A stretch of DNA of 34,865 nt. Origin: an uncultured Ectothiorhodospiraceae bacterium. Its GTDB lineage: Bacteria > Pseudomonadota > Gammaproteobacteria > JAABTG01. A program made the position numbers and the translations under genes. The notes beneath the pieces were generated by a model. That model worked only from the letters and a program-made list of their open reading frames with translations, was not told the DNA's origin and did not search any database. Below, piece after piece: positions 17,425-25,778 of this stretch. How positions within the stretch are numbered: position 1 is the first letter of the stretch; the number at the start of each line of letters is the position of its first letter. Location of the stretch: assembly GCA_937867305.1 (NCBI GenBank), contig CALMKJ010000085.1, forward strand, positions 1-34,865, in the 5' to 3' direction.

Positions 17425-19184
17425 CCCCCGGCCTGCGCCCCGCGCACAGCTACCGGCTCTACGTGCGGCTGCTCGGCTACGTGCGGCCCTACTGGCGCCA
17501 GTTCGCGGCCTCGCTCCTCGGCATGGTCGTGGTGGCGGCCACCGAGCCGGCCATCCCGGCGCTCTTCAAGCCACTCCTCGACCAGAACTTCGTCGGCCGG
17601 GACCCCGGCGGAATCCTCTGGATGCCCCTCGCGCTCATGGGGCTCTTCCTGGTCCGGGGGCTCGGCGACTACGTGGCCGACGTGGCCATCGCCTGGGTCG
17701 GCGGGAAGGTCGTCTACGACCTGCGCATGCAGATGTTCCAGCGCCTGCTGCACCTGCCCGCCCGCTTCTTCGACGAGCACTCGGCGGGCGTGGTGATCTC
17801 GAAGGTCACCTACGACGTGACCCAGGTGACCCAGGCGGCGACGAAGGTCCTGGACGTCGTCGTGCGGGACACCCTCGCCGTCGCGGGTCTGCTCGGGTGG
17901 ATGCTCTACCTGAACTGGCGGCTCACCCTGGTGGCGCTGGTCGTCGCGCCGCCCGTGGTCCTCATCGTGCGGGTGGTGAGCCGCAGGCTGCGGGACATCA
18001 GCCGCTCGCTCCAGCGCACCTACGGGGAGATGACCCACGTGCTGGAGGAGGCGACGGAGGGTCACCGCATCGTCAAGGTCTTCGGCGGCCAGCGCTACGA
18101 GGCCGAGCGCTTCGGGCGCAGCGCGAACTGGGTGCGCCGCTACACCTTCAAGTCCCGCGCCGCCGCCGGCCTGAACGTCCCGCTGGTCCAGTTCACCACG
18201 GCGTCGGGCCTGGCGGCCATCGTCTTCATCGCCTCCCGCCAGGCGGTCGACGGTACCCTCACCGTGGGCGCCTTCGTCTCCTTCCTGGGCGCCATGGGCA
18301 TGCTGTTCTCCCCCATCAAGCGGCTGACGCAGGTGAGCGAGCCGCTGCAGCGGGGGCTTGCCGCGGCGGAGAGCATCTTCGACATGGTCGACGAGCCCGT
18401 CGAGGCGGACCAGGGCGCGAGGCCCCTGGCGCGGGCCACCGGCCGGCTCGAGTTGCGCGGCGTGACCTTCCGCTACGACCGCACCCTGGAGCCCGCGGTG
18501 CGGGAGCTCTCGCTCACGGTGGAGCCGGGAGAGACCGTGGCCCTCGTGGGCCCTTCCGGGGGTGGAAAGACCACGGTGGCGCACCTCGTGCCCCGCTTCT
18601 ACGACCTCGAGGGCGGCCAGATCCTCATCGACGGCGAGGACATCTCCACGATCCGGCTGGCCGACCTCCGGGCCCAGGTCGCCTACGTGGGGCAGGACGT
18701 GGTGCTGTTCAACGACACCGTGGCCGCCAACATCGCCTACGGCGCGCGCCAGGGGGCGGGCGAGGAGGCGGTGCGCGAGGCGGCCCGGGCCGCGAATGCC
18801 CTCGAGTTCATCGAGGCCCTGCCCGAGGGGTTCCAGACCCGTGTGGGGGACCGGGGGGTGCGGCTCTCCGGGGGGCAGCGCCAGAGGGTCGCCATCGCGC
18901 GCGCGCTCCTGAAGGACGCGCCGATCCTGATCCTCGACGAGGCGACTTCGGCCCTCGACACCGAGTCGGAGCGGCGGGTGCAGGAGGCCCTGGAGCGGCT
19001 GCGCCGGGGCCGCAGCACGCTGGTCATCGCCCACCGCCTGTCCACCATCGAGAACGCCGACCGCATCCTGGTCCTGCGCGGCGGGCGGATCGTGGAGCGG
19101 GGCACCCATCGGGAGCTGCTCGCGCGGGGCGGTCTGTACGCCGACCTCTACCGGGTCCAGTTCGCGGACGGCGACCCGTCGTGA
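17412..19184 (+). CDS. msbA: Lipid A export ATP-binding/permease protein MsbA
   Basis: 590 residues: a six-helix exporter domain followed by an ABC ATPase. The ATPase has Walker A GPSGGGKTT (about 380-388), signature LSGGQRQR (about 485), Walker B ILILDEATSALD and H-loop AHRLS. MsbA flips lipid A-core across the inner membrane; the homodimer is the working unit. The ATG at 17412 overlaps the stop of a four-codon mini-ORF encoding the same first residues (MVEH). The end overlaps the next gene as GTGA. Flanking lipid A and core genes support MsbA over a generic exporter. Confidence 0.94.
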   Translation: MVEHSPGLRPAHSYRLYVRLLGYVRPYWRQFAASLLGMVVVAATEPAIPALFKPLLDQNFVGRDPGGILWMPLALMGLFLVRGLGDYVADVAIAWVGGKVVYDLRMQMFQRLLHLPARFFDEHSAGVVISKVTYDVTQVTQAATKVLDVVVRDTLAVAGLLGWMLYLNWRLTLVALVVAPPVVLIVRVVSRRLRDISRSLQRTYGEMTHVLEEATEGHRIVKVFGGQRYEAERFGRSANWVRRYTFKSRAAAGLNVPLVQFTTASGLAAIVFIASRQAVDGTLTVGAFVSFLGAMGMLFSPIKRLTQVSEPLQRGLAAAESIFDMVDEPVEADQGARPLARATGRLELRGVTFRYDRTLEPAVRELSLTVEPGETVALVGPSGGGKTTVAHLVPRFYDLEGGQILIDGEDISTIRLADLRAQVAYVGQDVVLFNDTVAANIAYGARQGAGEEAVREAARAANALEFIEALPEGFQTRVGDRGVRLSGGQRQRVAIARALLKDAPILILDEATSALDTESERRVQEALERLRRGRSTLVIAHRLSTIENADRILVLRGGRIVERGTHRELLARGGLYADLYRVQFADGDPS

Positions 19185-20221
19185 CGCGCGTTCTGGTGGT
19201 GCGCATGAGCGCCATCGGCGACATCGTGATGGCCTCGGCGCTCATCCCGGCCCTGCGCCGGACCTGGCCGGAGGCCCGCCTGGCCTGGCTGACCGAGCCG
19301 GCCGGGGCGGCCCTGCTCCGCCACAACCCGAGGCTGGACGAGGTCCTGGTCTGGCCCCGGGGCGAGTGGCTGCAGCTGCGCCGGGAGCGGCGCTACGGTG
19401 AGCTGGCGCGCGCGGTCTGGCGCTTCGGCAGGGAGCTCCGCACCCGGCGCTTCGACCTCGTGCTCGACGCCCAGGGGCTGCTGAAGAGCGCCGTCTGGGC
19501 CCGGCTGACCGGGGCGCCGCGGCGCATCGGCCTCGGCTCGCGCGAGGGCGGCCAGTGGCTGATGACCGAGACGCTGGGGCGCAGGACGGTCAGCCGGCGG
19601 ATCGGGGCCGAGTACCGGCTCCTCGCCGAACACCTCGGGCTCGACCTCGGTGACTTCCCGATGGACGTCCCGGTGGGGGCCTCCGCCGCCGCCCGTGCCC
19701 GGGTGGCGCTGGAGGGCGAAGGGGTCCGCGGCGCCTACGCCGTGCTCTGCCCGTTCACCACCCGGCCCCAGAAACACTGGTTGGAGGAGCGCTGGGCAGG
19801 GCTCGCGGGCCTTCTGGAGGACGCGACGGGGCTGGCTCCGGTCGTGCTGGGCGGGCCCGAAGACCGCGCTGCGGCCGAGCGCATCCGCGCCGAGAGCGGC
19901 GGCCGGGCGCGTACCCTGGCGGGGGAGACGGCGCTCGACGAATCGGTCGCCGTGGTGGCGGGCGCGGGGCTGCTCGTGGGCGTGGACACGGGTCTCACCC
20001 ACCTCGGCATCGCCCACCGCGTGCCGACCGTCGCCCTCTTCGGCGCGACCCGCCCCTACCTGGACCCGGGTACCCCCCGCGCGGAGATCCTCTACGACCC
20101 ACTCCCCTGCTCGCCGTGCAAACGCACCCCCACCTGCCACGGCCGCTTCGACTGCATGCGCCGGCACGGCGTGGAGCGGGTGCTCGAGGCGGCGAAGGCG
20201 GTGCTGGCGCGCTCGACCTGA
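19181..20221 (+). CDS. Glycosyltransferase family 9, probable LPS heptosyltransferase
   Basis: 346 residues. The start VLVVRMSAIGDIVMASALIP is the GT9 signature, followed by DLVLDAQGLLKSA and the C-terminal GVDTGLTHLGIAHRVPTVALFG motif. Heptosyltransferases add L-glycero-D-manno-heptose to Kdo or heptose in the LPS inner core. The pattern is closer to heptosyltransferase I (WaaC) than II in my judgement, but I leave the symbol open. GTGA overlap with msbA. It is the last gene of the plus-strand operon and converges on the ligase gene 15 bases away. Confidence 0.88.
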   Translation: MTRVLVVRMSAIGDIVMASALIPALRRTWPEARLAWLTEPAGAALLRHNPRLDEVLVWPRGEWLQLRRERRYGELARAVWRFGRELRTRRFDLVLDAQGLLKSAVWARLTGAPRRIGLGSREGGQWLMTETLGRRTVSRRIGAEYRLLAEHLGLDLGDFPMDVPVGASAAARARVALEGEGVRGAYAVLCPFTTRPQKHWLEERWAGLAGLLEDATGLAPVVLGGPEDRAAAERIRAESGGRARTLAGETALDESVAVVAGAGLLVGVDTGLTHLGIAHRVPTVALFGATRPYLDPGTPRAEILYDPLPCSPCKRTPTCHGRFDCMRRHGVERVLEAAKAVLARST

Positions 20222-20236
20222 CCCGTTGCCGGGGCC

Positions 20237-21568
20237 TCAGGGACGCGCCGGGGTTGGGGGCGCGCTGCCGACGGGGGCACCGATGGAGACGCTCGAGGCG
20301 ATGCCCACGAACAGGAGCCAGAAGAACCTGCCGTCGGTGCTCAGCGTCCTGCAGTTGGTGAGACCCGCGAGGACGTCGAAGGACAGGGCGGCGAGCACGA
20401 TCAGGAAGAGGTCCGAGGGGATCCGGCCCCGGTGCCGGGCGCCGACCCAGGCGCGGAGCGCGAGCCCGAGCATCGCGACGTAGGCGAAGAGCCCGGCGAG
20501 CCCCAGGCGGACCATCAGGTCCAGGGCGACGTTGTGGACGTCGTGCAGGTCCTGCAGCAGGGGCACGCCCGTCGCCCGGATGAGTGCGGGAGATGCCGCC
20601 GGGCCGTTACCGAGCCAGGGTGCCTCGGCCCACCAACCGGCCCCCAGCCGCCAGAGGTGGACCCGGAGTCCGCCCGAGGTGTAGGGCACCGCCGACCAGT
20701 CGCCCTCCAGCACCCTGCGGACGGTCTCGGTGTCCTCCGCGAAGCGGGCCGCGACCACGTCGAAGTAGGCCACCAGGGGGAGGATTGCCACGACCCCCGC
20801 CACCCCTGCGACCATCACCGCGCCATGCCCGGCGGCGCGGGTCCGCTGGCCGAGCAGCCAGACGGCGACTGCCGGCAGCACGACGGCCATCAGCATCCAC
20901 GCGGCGCGGGACTGGGTGACCAGGACGAGAAGGACCAGGAACGCCCCGGCGACGAGCCAGAGGGCCCGGGAGGCGACCCTCCACACCACCCGGCGCAGAC
21001 GGCCCGACCCCTGCCAGAGGCGTGGTCCTGCCAGCAGCAGGCCCGTGAGGGCAATCGCCGCGTACTCGGCCGTCGCGATCTCGGGCAGGCCCACGCCGCT
21101 GCGCAGGCCGCCCGCGAGGGCGGCGAAGTCCAGTTGGGGGAGGTGGAGCACCCTGCGCAGGAGGAACCCCGCCAGTGCCAGTGCCAGGACCGCCCAGATC
21201 CGCTGTGGGTCGCCGCGCACCCACCAGGCGACGATGGGGAACGCGGAGAGCCACAGGAACACGACGGCCGCCTCCCCGTGGGTCGCCCGGCTGGCCATGG
21301 GTCCCGCCAGGGAGAAGCTGACCAGTACGGCCAGGACCCAGAATCCTGCGGCCCACGCGAGGGGCTCGCCGCGCAGGTGGCGGACCAGGACGCGCCCCTC
21401 GCCGAGGGCCGCGAGAATCATGAGGACCAGCCCGACGCGCGCGGCCGCGGGGCTGAGCCACGCCGAGGCCGCGAACAGGTAGAGTCCCCCCACGCCCAGG
21501 GCCTGCGGGCGGACCGCCGTCCGAAGCGCGCGCACGGCGTCGCCCGCGAGGGAGCCCGGGCTCCTCAC
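20237..21568 (-). CDS. O-antigen ligase / polymerase family membrane protein
   Basis: 443 residues, strongly hydrophobic with about ten predicted membrane segments. The Wzy_C-type region lies around LVTQSRAAWMLMAVVLP and the loop up to LQDLHDVHNVALDLMVRLGL, where ligases carry a conserved His (HN). The family includes WaaL ligases, which join O-antigen to lipid A-core, and polymerases; sequence alone does not separate them. GTG start overlaps the TGA of the upstream glycosyltransferase, so the two are co-translated. Confidence 0.83.
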   Translation of the reverse strand: MRSPGSLAGDAVRALRTAVRPQALGVGGLYLFAASAWLSPAAARVGLVLMILAALGEGRVLVRHLRGEPLAWAAGFWVLAVLVSFSLAGPMASRATHGEAAVVFLWLSAFPIVAWWVRGDPQRIWAVLALALAGFLLRRVLHLPQLDFAALAGGLRSGVGLPEIATAEYAAIALTGLLLAGPRLWQGSGRLRRVVWRVASRALWLVAGAFLVLLVLVTQSRAAWMLMAVVLPAVAVWLLGQRTRAAGHGAVMVAGVAGVVAILPLVAYFDVVAARFAEDTETVRRVLEGDWSAVPYTSGGLRVHLWRLGAGWWAEAPWLGNGPAASPALIRATGVPLLQDLHDVHNVALDLMVRLGLAGLFAYVAMLGLALRAWVGARHRGRIPSDLFLIVLAALSFDVLAGLTNCRTLSTDGRFFWLLFVGIASSVSIGAPVGSAPPTPARP

Positions 21569-22725
21569 GGCGTGCCTGCGGTGGGGGCGGGGGCAGGTGA
21601 GAGACGGACGGGCCTCACCGGCCCGACCAGTCGGCGCAGCAACTCGGAGTACCGCCGGGCGTTCTCGGCGCGGGAGTACTCGGCCACGGCCGCCCGCAGC
21701 CGCGCGGGGTCCGGGCGGTGCGCGAGGGTGTCGAGGATGGCCCGTGCCATTGCCTGGGCGTCGCCCATGGGGACGAGCGGGCCGACGCGACCGTCCTGGA
21801 GCACCTCCCGGGGTCCGCTGGGGCAGTCCGTGGAGACCACGGGCGTGCCCAATGCGAGGGCCTCGGTCAGGACGTTGGGGGACCCCTCCCAGCGGGAGGA
21901 TAGGACCAGGACCGCCGCTGCCCGCATGAAGGGGTAGGGGTTCTCCAGGAACCCGGGAAAGGCGACGTCTGCGGACACGCCCAGGCCCCGGGCCAGGCGG
22001 CGGAGGGTCTCTTCACGCCGGCCCCGCCCGAGGAGGACGAGGCGCATCGGGCGGGTGGCGCGGGCCAGGGCGAAGGCCCGCAGGAGGGTCTCGAAATCCT
22101 TCCCGCGCCGGAACGCCCCGACGCCGAGAACCACGGGCGGCTGGCCCGTCGCGAGCCAGGCATGGCCGGGAGGCACCGCGGCCAGGGCCTCCAGGTCGGG
22201 GGTGACGACGGGGTTGCGCACCACGGGGACCGAGGCCACCGGGATCCCGGAAACAGCCTCCACGTCCCGGGCGAGCCCCTCGGAGTTGGCCACCACGAGG
22301 TCGGCCCCCCGGTAGGCCCGCCGCATCACCCGCAGGTCGCGCCAGCGCAGCAGGGCCGGCCGGCGCTGCAGGCGTTGGGAGACCGACCCCGGGCGGGCGA
22401 CGACCGCGCAGGGCGCGCCGCTCAGACGGCGGGCCTCCAGGGCCATCAGGACGGCGGGGTCCTTGGCCGCCAGCACGACGTCGGGGCGCCGTTCGGCCAG
22501 GTATCCGGCGAAGGCGGCCGTCCTGCGGCGGGTGGAGGTCCGAGGGTGGCGCAGCAGGCGGACAGCGGGGCCGAGGCGCTCGAGGAAGGGTCCGTCCTCG
22601 CGCCCCACCCAGAAATCGACGCCGAGGCCGGCCTCCGTGAGACCATTTGCCATGTTGACCAGCATCCGCTCCATCCCCCCTTCACCGAAGGTGGGCGCGA
22701 AGATCGTGAGCAGGAGCGACGACAT
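21565..22725 (-). CDS. Glycosyltransferase, GT4 family
   Basis: 386 residues from ATG 22725 (MSSLLLTIFAPTFGEGGMER). The C-terminal domain has VVLGVGAFRRGKDFETLLRA and the E-x7-E region SRWEGSPNVLTEALALGTPV, followed by TDCPSGPREVL. The frame is open further upstream and an ATG at 22782 overlaps the start of the divergent gene, but the listed start matches family N-termini. It is a clear paralogue of the divergent gene at 22781-23887. Its stop overlaps the ligase start (GTGA). Confidence 0.89.
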   Translation of the reverse strand: MSSLLLTIFAPTFGEGGMERMLVNMANGLTEAGLGVDFWVGREDGPFLERLGPAVRLLRHPRTSTRRRTAAFAGYLAERRPDVVLAAKDPAVLMALEARRLSGAPCAVVARPGSVSQRLQRRPALLRWRDLRVMRRAYRGADLVVANSEGLARDVEAVSGIPVASVPVVRNPVVTPDLEALAAVPPGHAWLATGQPPVVLGVGAFRRGKDFETLLRAFALARATRPMRLVLLGRGRREETLRRLARGLGVSADVAFPGFLENPYPFMRAAAVLVLSSRWEGSPNVLTEALALGTPVVSTDCPSGPREVLQDGRVGPLVPMGDAQAMARAILDTLAHRPDPARLRAAVAEYSRAENARRYSELLRRLVGPVRPVRLSPAPAPTAGTP

Positions 22726-22780
22726 CCTTTGCCGGAACGGCCTGACGGTGCGTAAGCTACGGGAGCGAAGGGACTCTACC
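22726..22780. promoter_or_regulatory. 55-bp divergent promoter region between paralogous glycosyltransferases
   Basis: The only space for promoters of both divergent pairs. On the plus strand TTGCCG (22729-22734) and TAAGCT are weak -35/-10 candidates. AAGGGA precedes the plus-strand ATG by seven bases. No strong element is visible. Confidence 0.4.
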
Positions 22781-23887
22781 ATGAACGCTGCGCACGTCGC
22801 CCTGTTCCTCTCTTTTTCCGGCCATGGTGGGGTCGAGCGGATGGTCGCGAACCTTGCCGGCGGGCTGGCCCGGCGAGGCCTGCGGGTCGACCTGGTGCTG
22901 GCCCGGACCGAAGGGGGCCACGCCGGGGCCTGGCCCGAAGGCGTGCGAGTCGTGACGCTCGGGACCCGCCACACCCATTCGGCGCTTCCGGCGCTGGTCG
23001 CCTACCTGCGCCGGGAGCGGCCGGTGGCGGTGCTCGCGGCCAAGGACCGTGCCATCCGGGTCGCGGTGGTGGCGCGCCGGCTGGCGGGCGTCCCGCTCCG
23101 GCTGGTGGGGCGCCTCGGCACCACCGTGACGGCGGCGCTGGCCGACCGGCCGGCCCTGACCCGGTCCCTGTGGTACCTCGGCATGCGGGGTTTCTACCCG
23201 CGCCTGGACGCGCTGGTCGCGGTCTCCGAGGGGGTCGCCGCCGACGTGAGCGCCATCACCGGCCTGCCCGCGGACCGCGTGGCCGTGGTACGCAACCCCG
23301 TCATCACCCCCGAGCTCGAGCGCCTGGCCGCCGCGGGACCGGCGCAACGGGAGCCCGCGGGGGGGCGCGACACCCCGGTGGTCCTCGGCATGGGGAGGCT
23401 GACGCGGCAGAAGGACTTTCCCACCCTGCTGCGGGCTTTCGCCCGCGTGCGCGCCGGGCGCCCGTGCCGGCTGGTGATCCTGGGGGAAGGCCGCGATCGG
23501 GGCGAGCTCTCCGGCCTGGCGCGCTCGCTCGGGGTGGAGGGAGACGTGGCGCTGCCGGGCTTCCTGGCAAACCCCTATCCCGACCTGGCCGCCGCCGACG
23601 TCTTCGTCCTCTCCTCCGCGTGGGAGGGCTCCCCCAACGCCCTCACCGAGGCGATGGCCCTCGGCACGCCGGTGGTGGCGACCGACTGCCCGAGCGGGCC
23701 GCGGGAGATCCTGCGGGGCGGCGCGGTGGCCCCCCTGGTCGCGGTGGGCGACGAGGCGGCGATGGCGGATGCCATCCGGGCCCAGCTCGAGCGCCCGACC
23801 CCGGCAGGGCGTCTGCGCGAGGCGGTGCGGGAATACCACGTCGACGTGAGCGCCGGGGCCTACGCCCGGGTGCTCGGAGTGGATTGA
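22781..23887 (+). CDS. Glycosyltransferase, GT4 family
   Basis: 368 residues starting MNAAHVALFLSFSGHGGVER. The sugar-nucleotide domain has VVLGMGRLTRQKDFPTLLRA and SAWEGSPNALTEAMALGTPV with TDCPSGPREIL, nearly the same words as in the divergent gene at 21565-22725. SD AAGGGA at seven bases supports the ATG. It is followed 13 bases later by the sulfotransferase gene. Likely adds a sugar to LPS core or a surface glycan. Confidence 0.9.
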   Translation: MNAAHVALFLSFSGHGGVERMVANLAGGLARRGLRVDLVLARTEGGHAGAWPEGVRVVTLGTRHTHSALPALVAYLRRERPVAVLAAKDRAIRVAVVARRLAGVPLRLVGRLGTTVTAALADRPALTRSLWYLGMRGFYPRLDALVAVSEGVAADVSAITGLPADRVAVVRNPVITPELERLAAAGPAQREPAGGRDTPVVLGMGRLTRQKDFPTLLRAFARVRAGRPCRLVILGEGRDRGELSGLARSLGVEGDVALPGFLANPYPDLAAADVFVLSSAWEGSPNALTEAMALGTPVVATDCPSGPREILRGGAVAPLVAVGDEAAMADAIRAQLERPTPAGRLREAVREYHVDVSAGAYARVLGVD

Positions 23888-23900
23888 GGGGAGAGGTCGC

Positions 23901-24560
23901 GTGCTGCTTTCATTGCGCAGGAACTTCCTGTTCGTGCACATCGCCAAGACCGGCGGGACGAGCGTTCGCGACGCGCTCGACCGGGAGCGCTGGCGCGAGC
24001 CCTGGGCGGCGGCGCGGTTCCTCTGCAGCCGGTTGAGCGCGCTGAGCGGGCACCGGCTCGGGGCGAAGCTCCCGCGCCACGCCAGGGCCATCGCGGCGCG
24101 CGAGATGCTCCCCCGGGAGCTCTACGACCGGTTGTTCAAGTTCGCCTTCGTGCGCAACCCCTGGGACCTGCAGGTCAGCTCCTTCCACCACATCCGGCGC
24201 GAGCGCCCGCACCTGCTCGGCCCGCACCAGGACTTCGAGGCCTTCCTGCGCCACAAGCTCGACCCCGACCGTCCGTACCAGTACCACCTGGACACCTCGA
24301 TCGAGCTGCAGTCGGACTACGTGATCGACCTGCACGGGAACGTGATCGTGGACTTCGTGGGGCGCTACGAGCGTCTGGAGGAGGACTTCGCGGAGGCCTG
24401 CCGGCGGATCGAGATCCCGGCGCCTCCCCTTCCCCACCGGCGCCGCGCCACGGACCGCCAGCGCGACTACCGGGGGTACTACACCCCGGAGACCCGCGCC
24501 CTCGTGGCCGAGCGCTTCCGCCCGGACGTGGAGATGTTCGGGTATCGGTTCGACCCCTGA
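23901..24560 (+). CDS. Sulfotransferase family protein (Sulfotransfer_2-like)
   Basis: 219 residues with both PAPS-binding signatures: FVHIAKTGGTSV (5'-phosphosulfate loop, 11-22) and FKFAFVRNPWDLQVSSF (3'-phosphate site, 79-95). Members move sulfate from PAPS to carbohydrate hydroxyls. GTG start with GGGGAGAGG four bases upstream. Placed directly after a glycosyltransferase in an LPS cluster, it may sulfate a surface sugar; the acceptor is unknown. It converges on the zinc-ribbon gene (16 bases). Confidence 0.85.
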   Translation: MLLSLRRNFLFVHIAKTGGTSVRDALDRERWREPWAAARFLCSRLSALSGHRLGAKLPRHARAIAAREMLPRELYDRLFKFAFVRNPWDLQVSSFHHIRRERPHLLGPHQDFEAFLRHKLDPDRPYQYHLDTSIELQSDYVIDLHGNVIVDFVGRYERLEEDFAEACRRIEIPAPPLPHRRRATDRQRDYRGYYTPETRALVAERFRPDVEMFGYRFDP

Positions 24561-24576
24561 GGGGGCGGGGGCTTCG

Positions 24577-24783
24577 TCAGTCGATCAGGACGAACTCCGT
24601 CCCGCAATAGGGGCAGCGCGCCTTGCCGCTCTCGGCGAGCGGCAGGAACACCCGCGGATGGGAGCTCCACAGGGGCACGCCCGCGGGCGGGCAGCTCACC
24701 GGACACTCGGCCCGGCGGACCTCGTAGCGGTTGCCCGCGCCCGTGCCCGCGAGGCGGGCACGCTCGTTGACCTCGCTCGGCAT
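24577..24783 (-). CDS. Small CHCC zinc-ribbon protein
   Basis: 68 residues. The pattern ECPVSCPPAG, SSHPRVFLPL and RCPYCGTEFVLID matches the zf-CHCC family (Cys, His, Cys, Cys ligands). These small proteins are related to a zinc-binding subunit of respiratory complex I, but the function of the stand-alone bacterial form is not known to me. As I recall, it is often next to ilvE and LPS heptosyltransferase genes in Proteobacteria, as here. It is 61 bases downstream of ilvE and probably co-transcribed. Confidence 0.85.
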   Translation of the reverse strand: MPSEVNERARLAGTGAGNRYEVRRAECPVSCPPAGVPLWSSHPRVFLPLAESGKARCPYCGTEFVLID

Positions 24784-24844
24784 CAGCCGCCCTCCCGCTC
24801 CGGCCCCCGGAACCGGCCGTCCCCGCGAGCCCGCCCGCAGGGCC

Positions 24845-25768
24845 TCACGCCACCGGCGTCAGCCAGCCCCGCCGTGCCTCGTCGCGGCCGTGCACCACGT
24901 CGAAGAAACGGGACTGCAGCCCGGCGGTGATCGGGCCGCGCGACCCGCTCCCGATCGCCCGGCCGTCGACCTCGCGGATCGGGGTGACCTCGGCCGCGGT
25001 GCCGGTGAAGAACGCCTCGTCGGCCAGATACACCTCGTCCCGGGTGATCCGCTTCTCCCGTACCGCCAGGCCCTGCTCCGCGGCAAGCGTGAGAACGGTC
25101 TCGCGCGTGATGCCCTCCAGGGCCGCGGTCAGGTCGGGGGTGTAGAGCGCGCCGTTGCGCACGATGAAGATGTTCTCCCCGCTGCCCTCCGCGACGTACC
25201 CCTCGCGGTCCAGGAGCATCGCCTCGTCGTACCCGCAGGAGAGCGCCTCCTGCAGCGCCAGCATCGAGTTCAGGTAGTTGCCGGTCGCCTTCGCCTTGCA
25301 CATCGTGATGTTCACGTGATGGCGGTTGAAGGACGAGGTCTTGATCCGGATGCCCCGCTGCATGTTCTCGGCGCCGAGGTAGGCGCCCCACTCCCAGGCC
25401 GCGACGATGGCGTGGACCTTCAGGTTGTCCGCCCGCAGGCCCATCCCCTCGGCGCCGTAGTAGAACAGGGGCCGGATGTAGGCGCTCTCGAGTCCGTTCT
25501 CCCGCACCACGCTGCGCTGGGCCTCGTTGAGGGTCTCCCGATCGAAGGGGGCCTTCATGCCCAGGATGTGGGCGGAGCGGAACAGGCGTTCCGTGTGCTC
25601 CCGAAGCCGGAAGATGGCCGTGCCGATCGCCGTGTTGTAGGCGCGAACCCCCTCGAAGACCCCCATGCCGTAGTGCAGGCTGTGGGTGAGCACGTGCGTC
25701 TTCGCGTCGCGCCAGGGGACCAGTTGACCGTCCATCCAGATGACGCCGTCGCGGTCGTCCATCGTCAT
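24845..25768 (-). CDS. ilvE: Branched-chain amino acid aminotransferase
   Basis: 307 residues of the class IV (fold type IV) PLP aminotransferases, catalysing the last step of leucine, isoleucine and valine synthesis with glutamate. Seen: HSLHYGMGVFEGVRAY (26-43), the PLP lysine in KATGNYLNSML (Lys160), and EGSGENIFIV. The ATG at 25768 has GAGG eight bases upstream; an ATG two codons on is also possible. It lies 10 bases after glnE, so the two form one transcript. Confidence 0.96.
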   Translation of the reverse strand: MTMDDRDGVIWMDGQLVPWRDAKTHVLTHSLHYGMGVFEGVRAYNTAIGTAIFRLREHTERLFRSAHILGMKAPFDRETLNEAQRSVVRENGLESAYIRPLFYYGAEGMGLRADNLKVHAIVAAWEWGAYLGAENMQRGIRIKTSSFNRHHVNITMCKAKATGNYLNSMLALQEALSCGYDEAMLLDREGYVAEGSGENIFIVRNGALYTPDLTAALEGITRETVLTLAAEQGLAVREKRITRDEVYLADEAFFTGTAAEVTPIREVDGRAIGSGSRGPITAGLQSRFFDVVHGRDEARRGWLTPVA

Positions 25769-25778
25769 AGCGTGAGCC

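Noticed and set aside
20217-20241. Inverted repeat CCTGA/TCAGG across the convergent stops of the heptosyltransferase and ligase genes as a bidirectional terminator
   Set aside because: Only five matched base pairs at the ends and no T-tracts; too weak to call.
25310-25325. CACGTG in ilvE as a third parS site
   Set aside because: The flanks do not match TGTTC/GAACA; only the central six bases agree. Other CACGTG sites in the window also fail.
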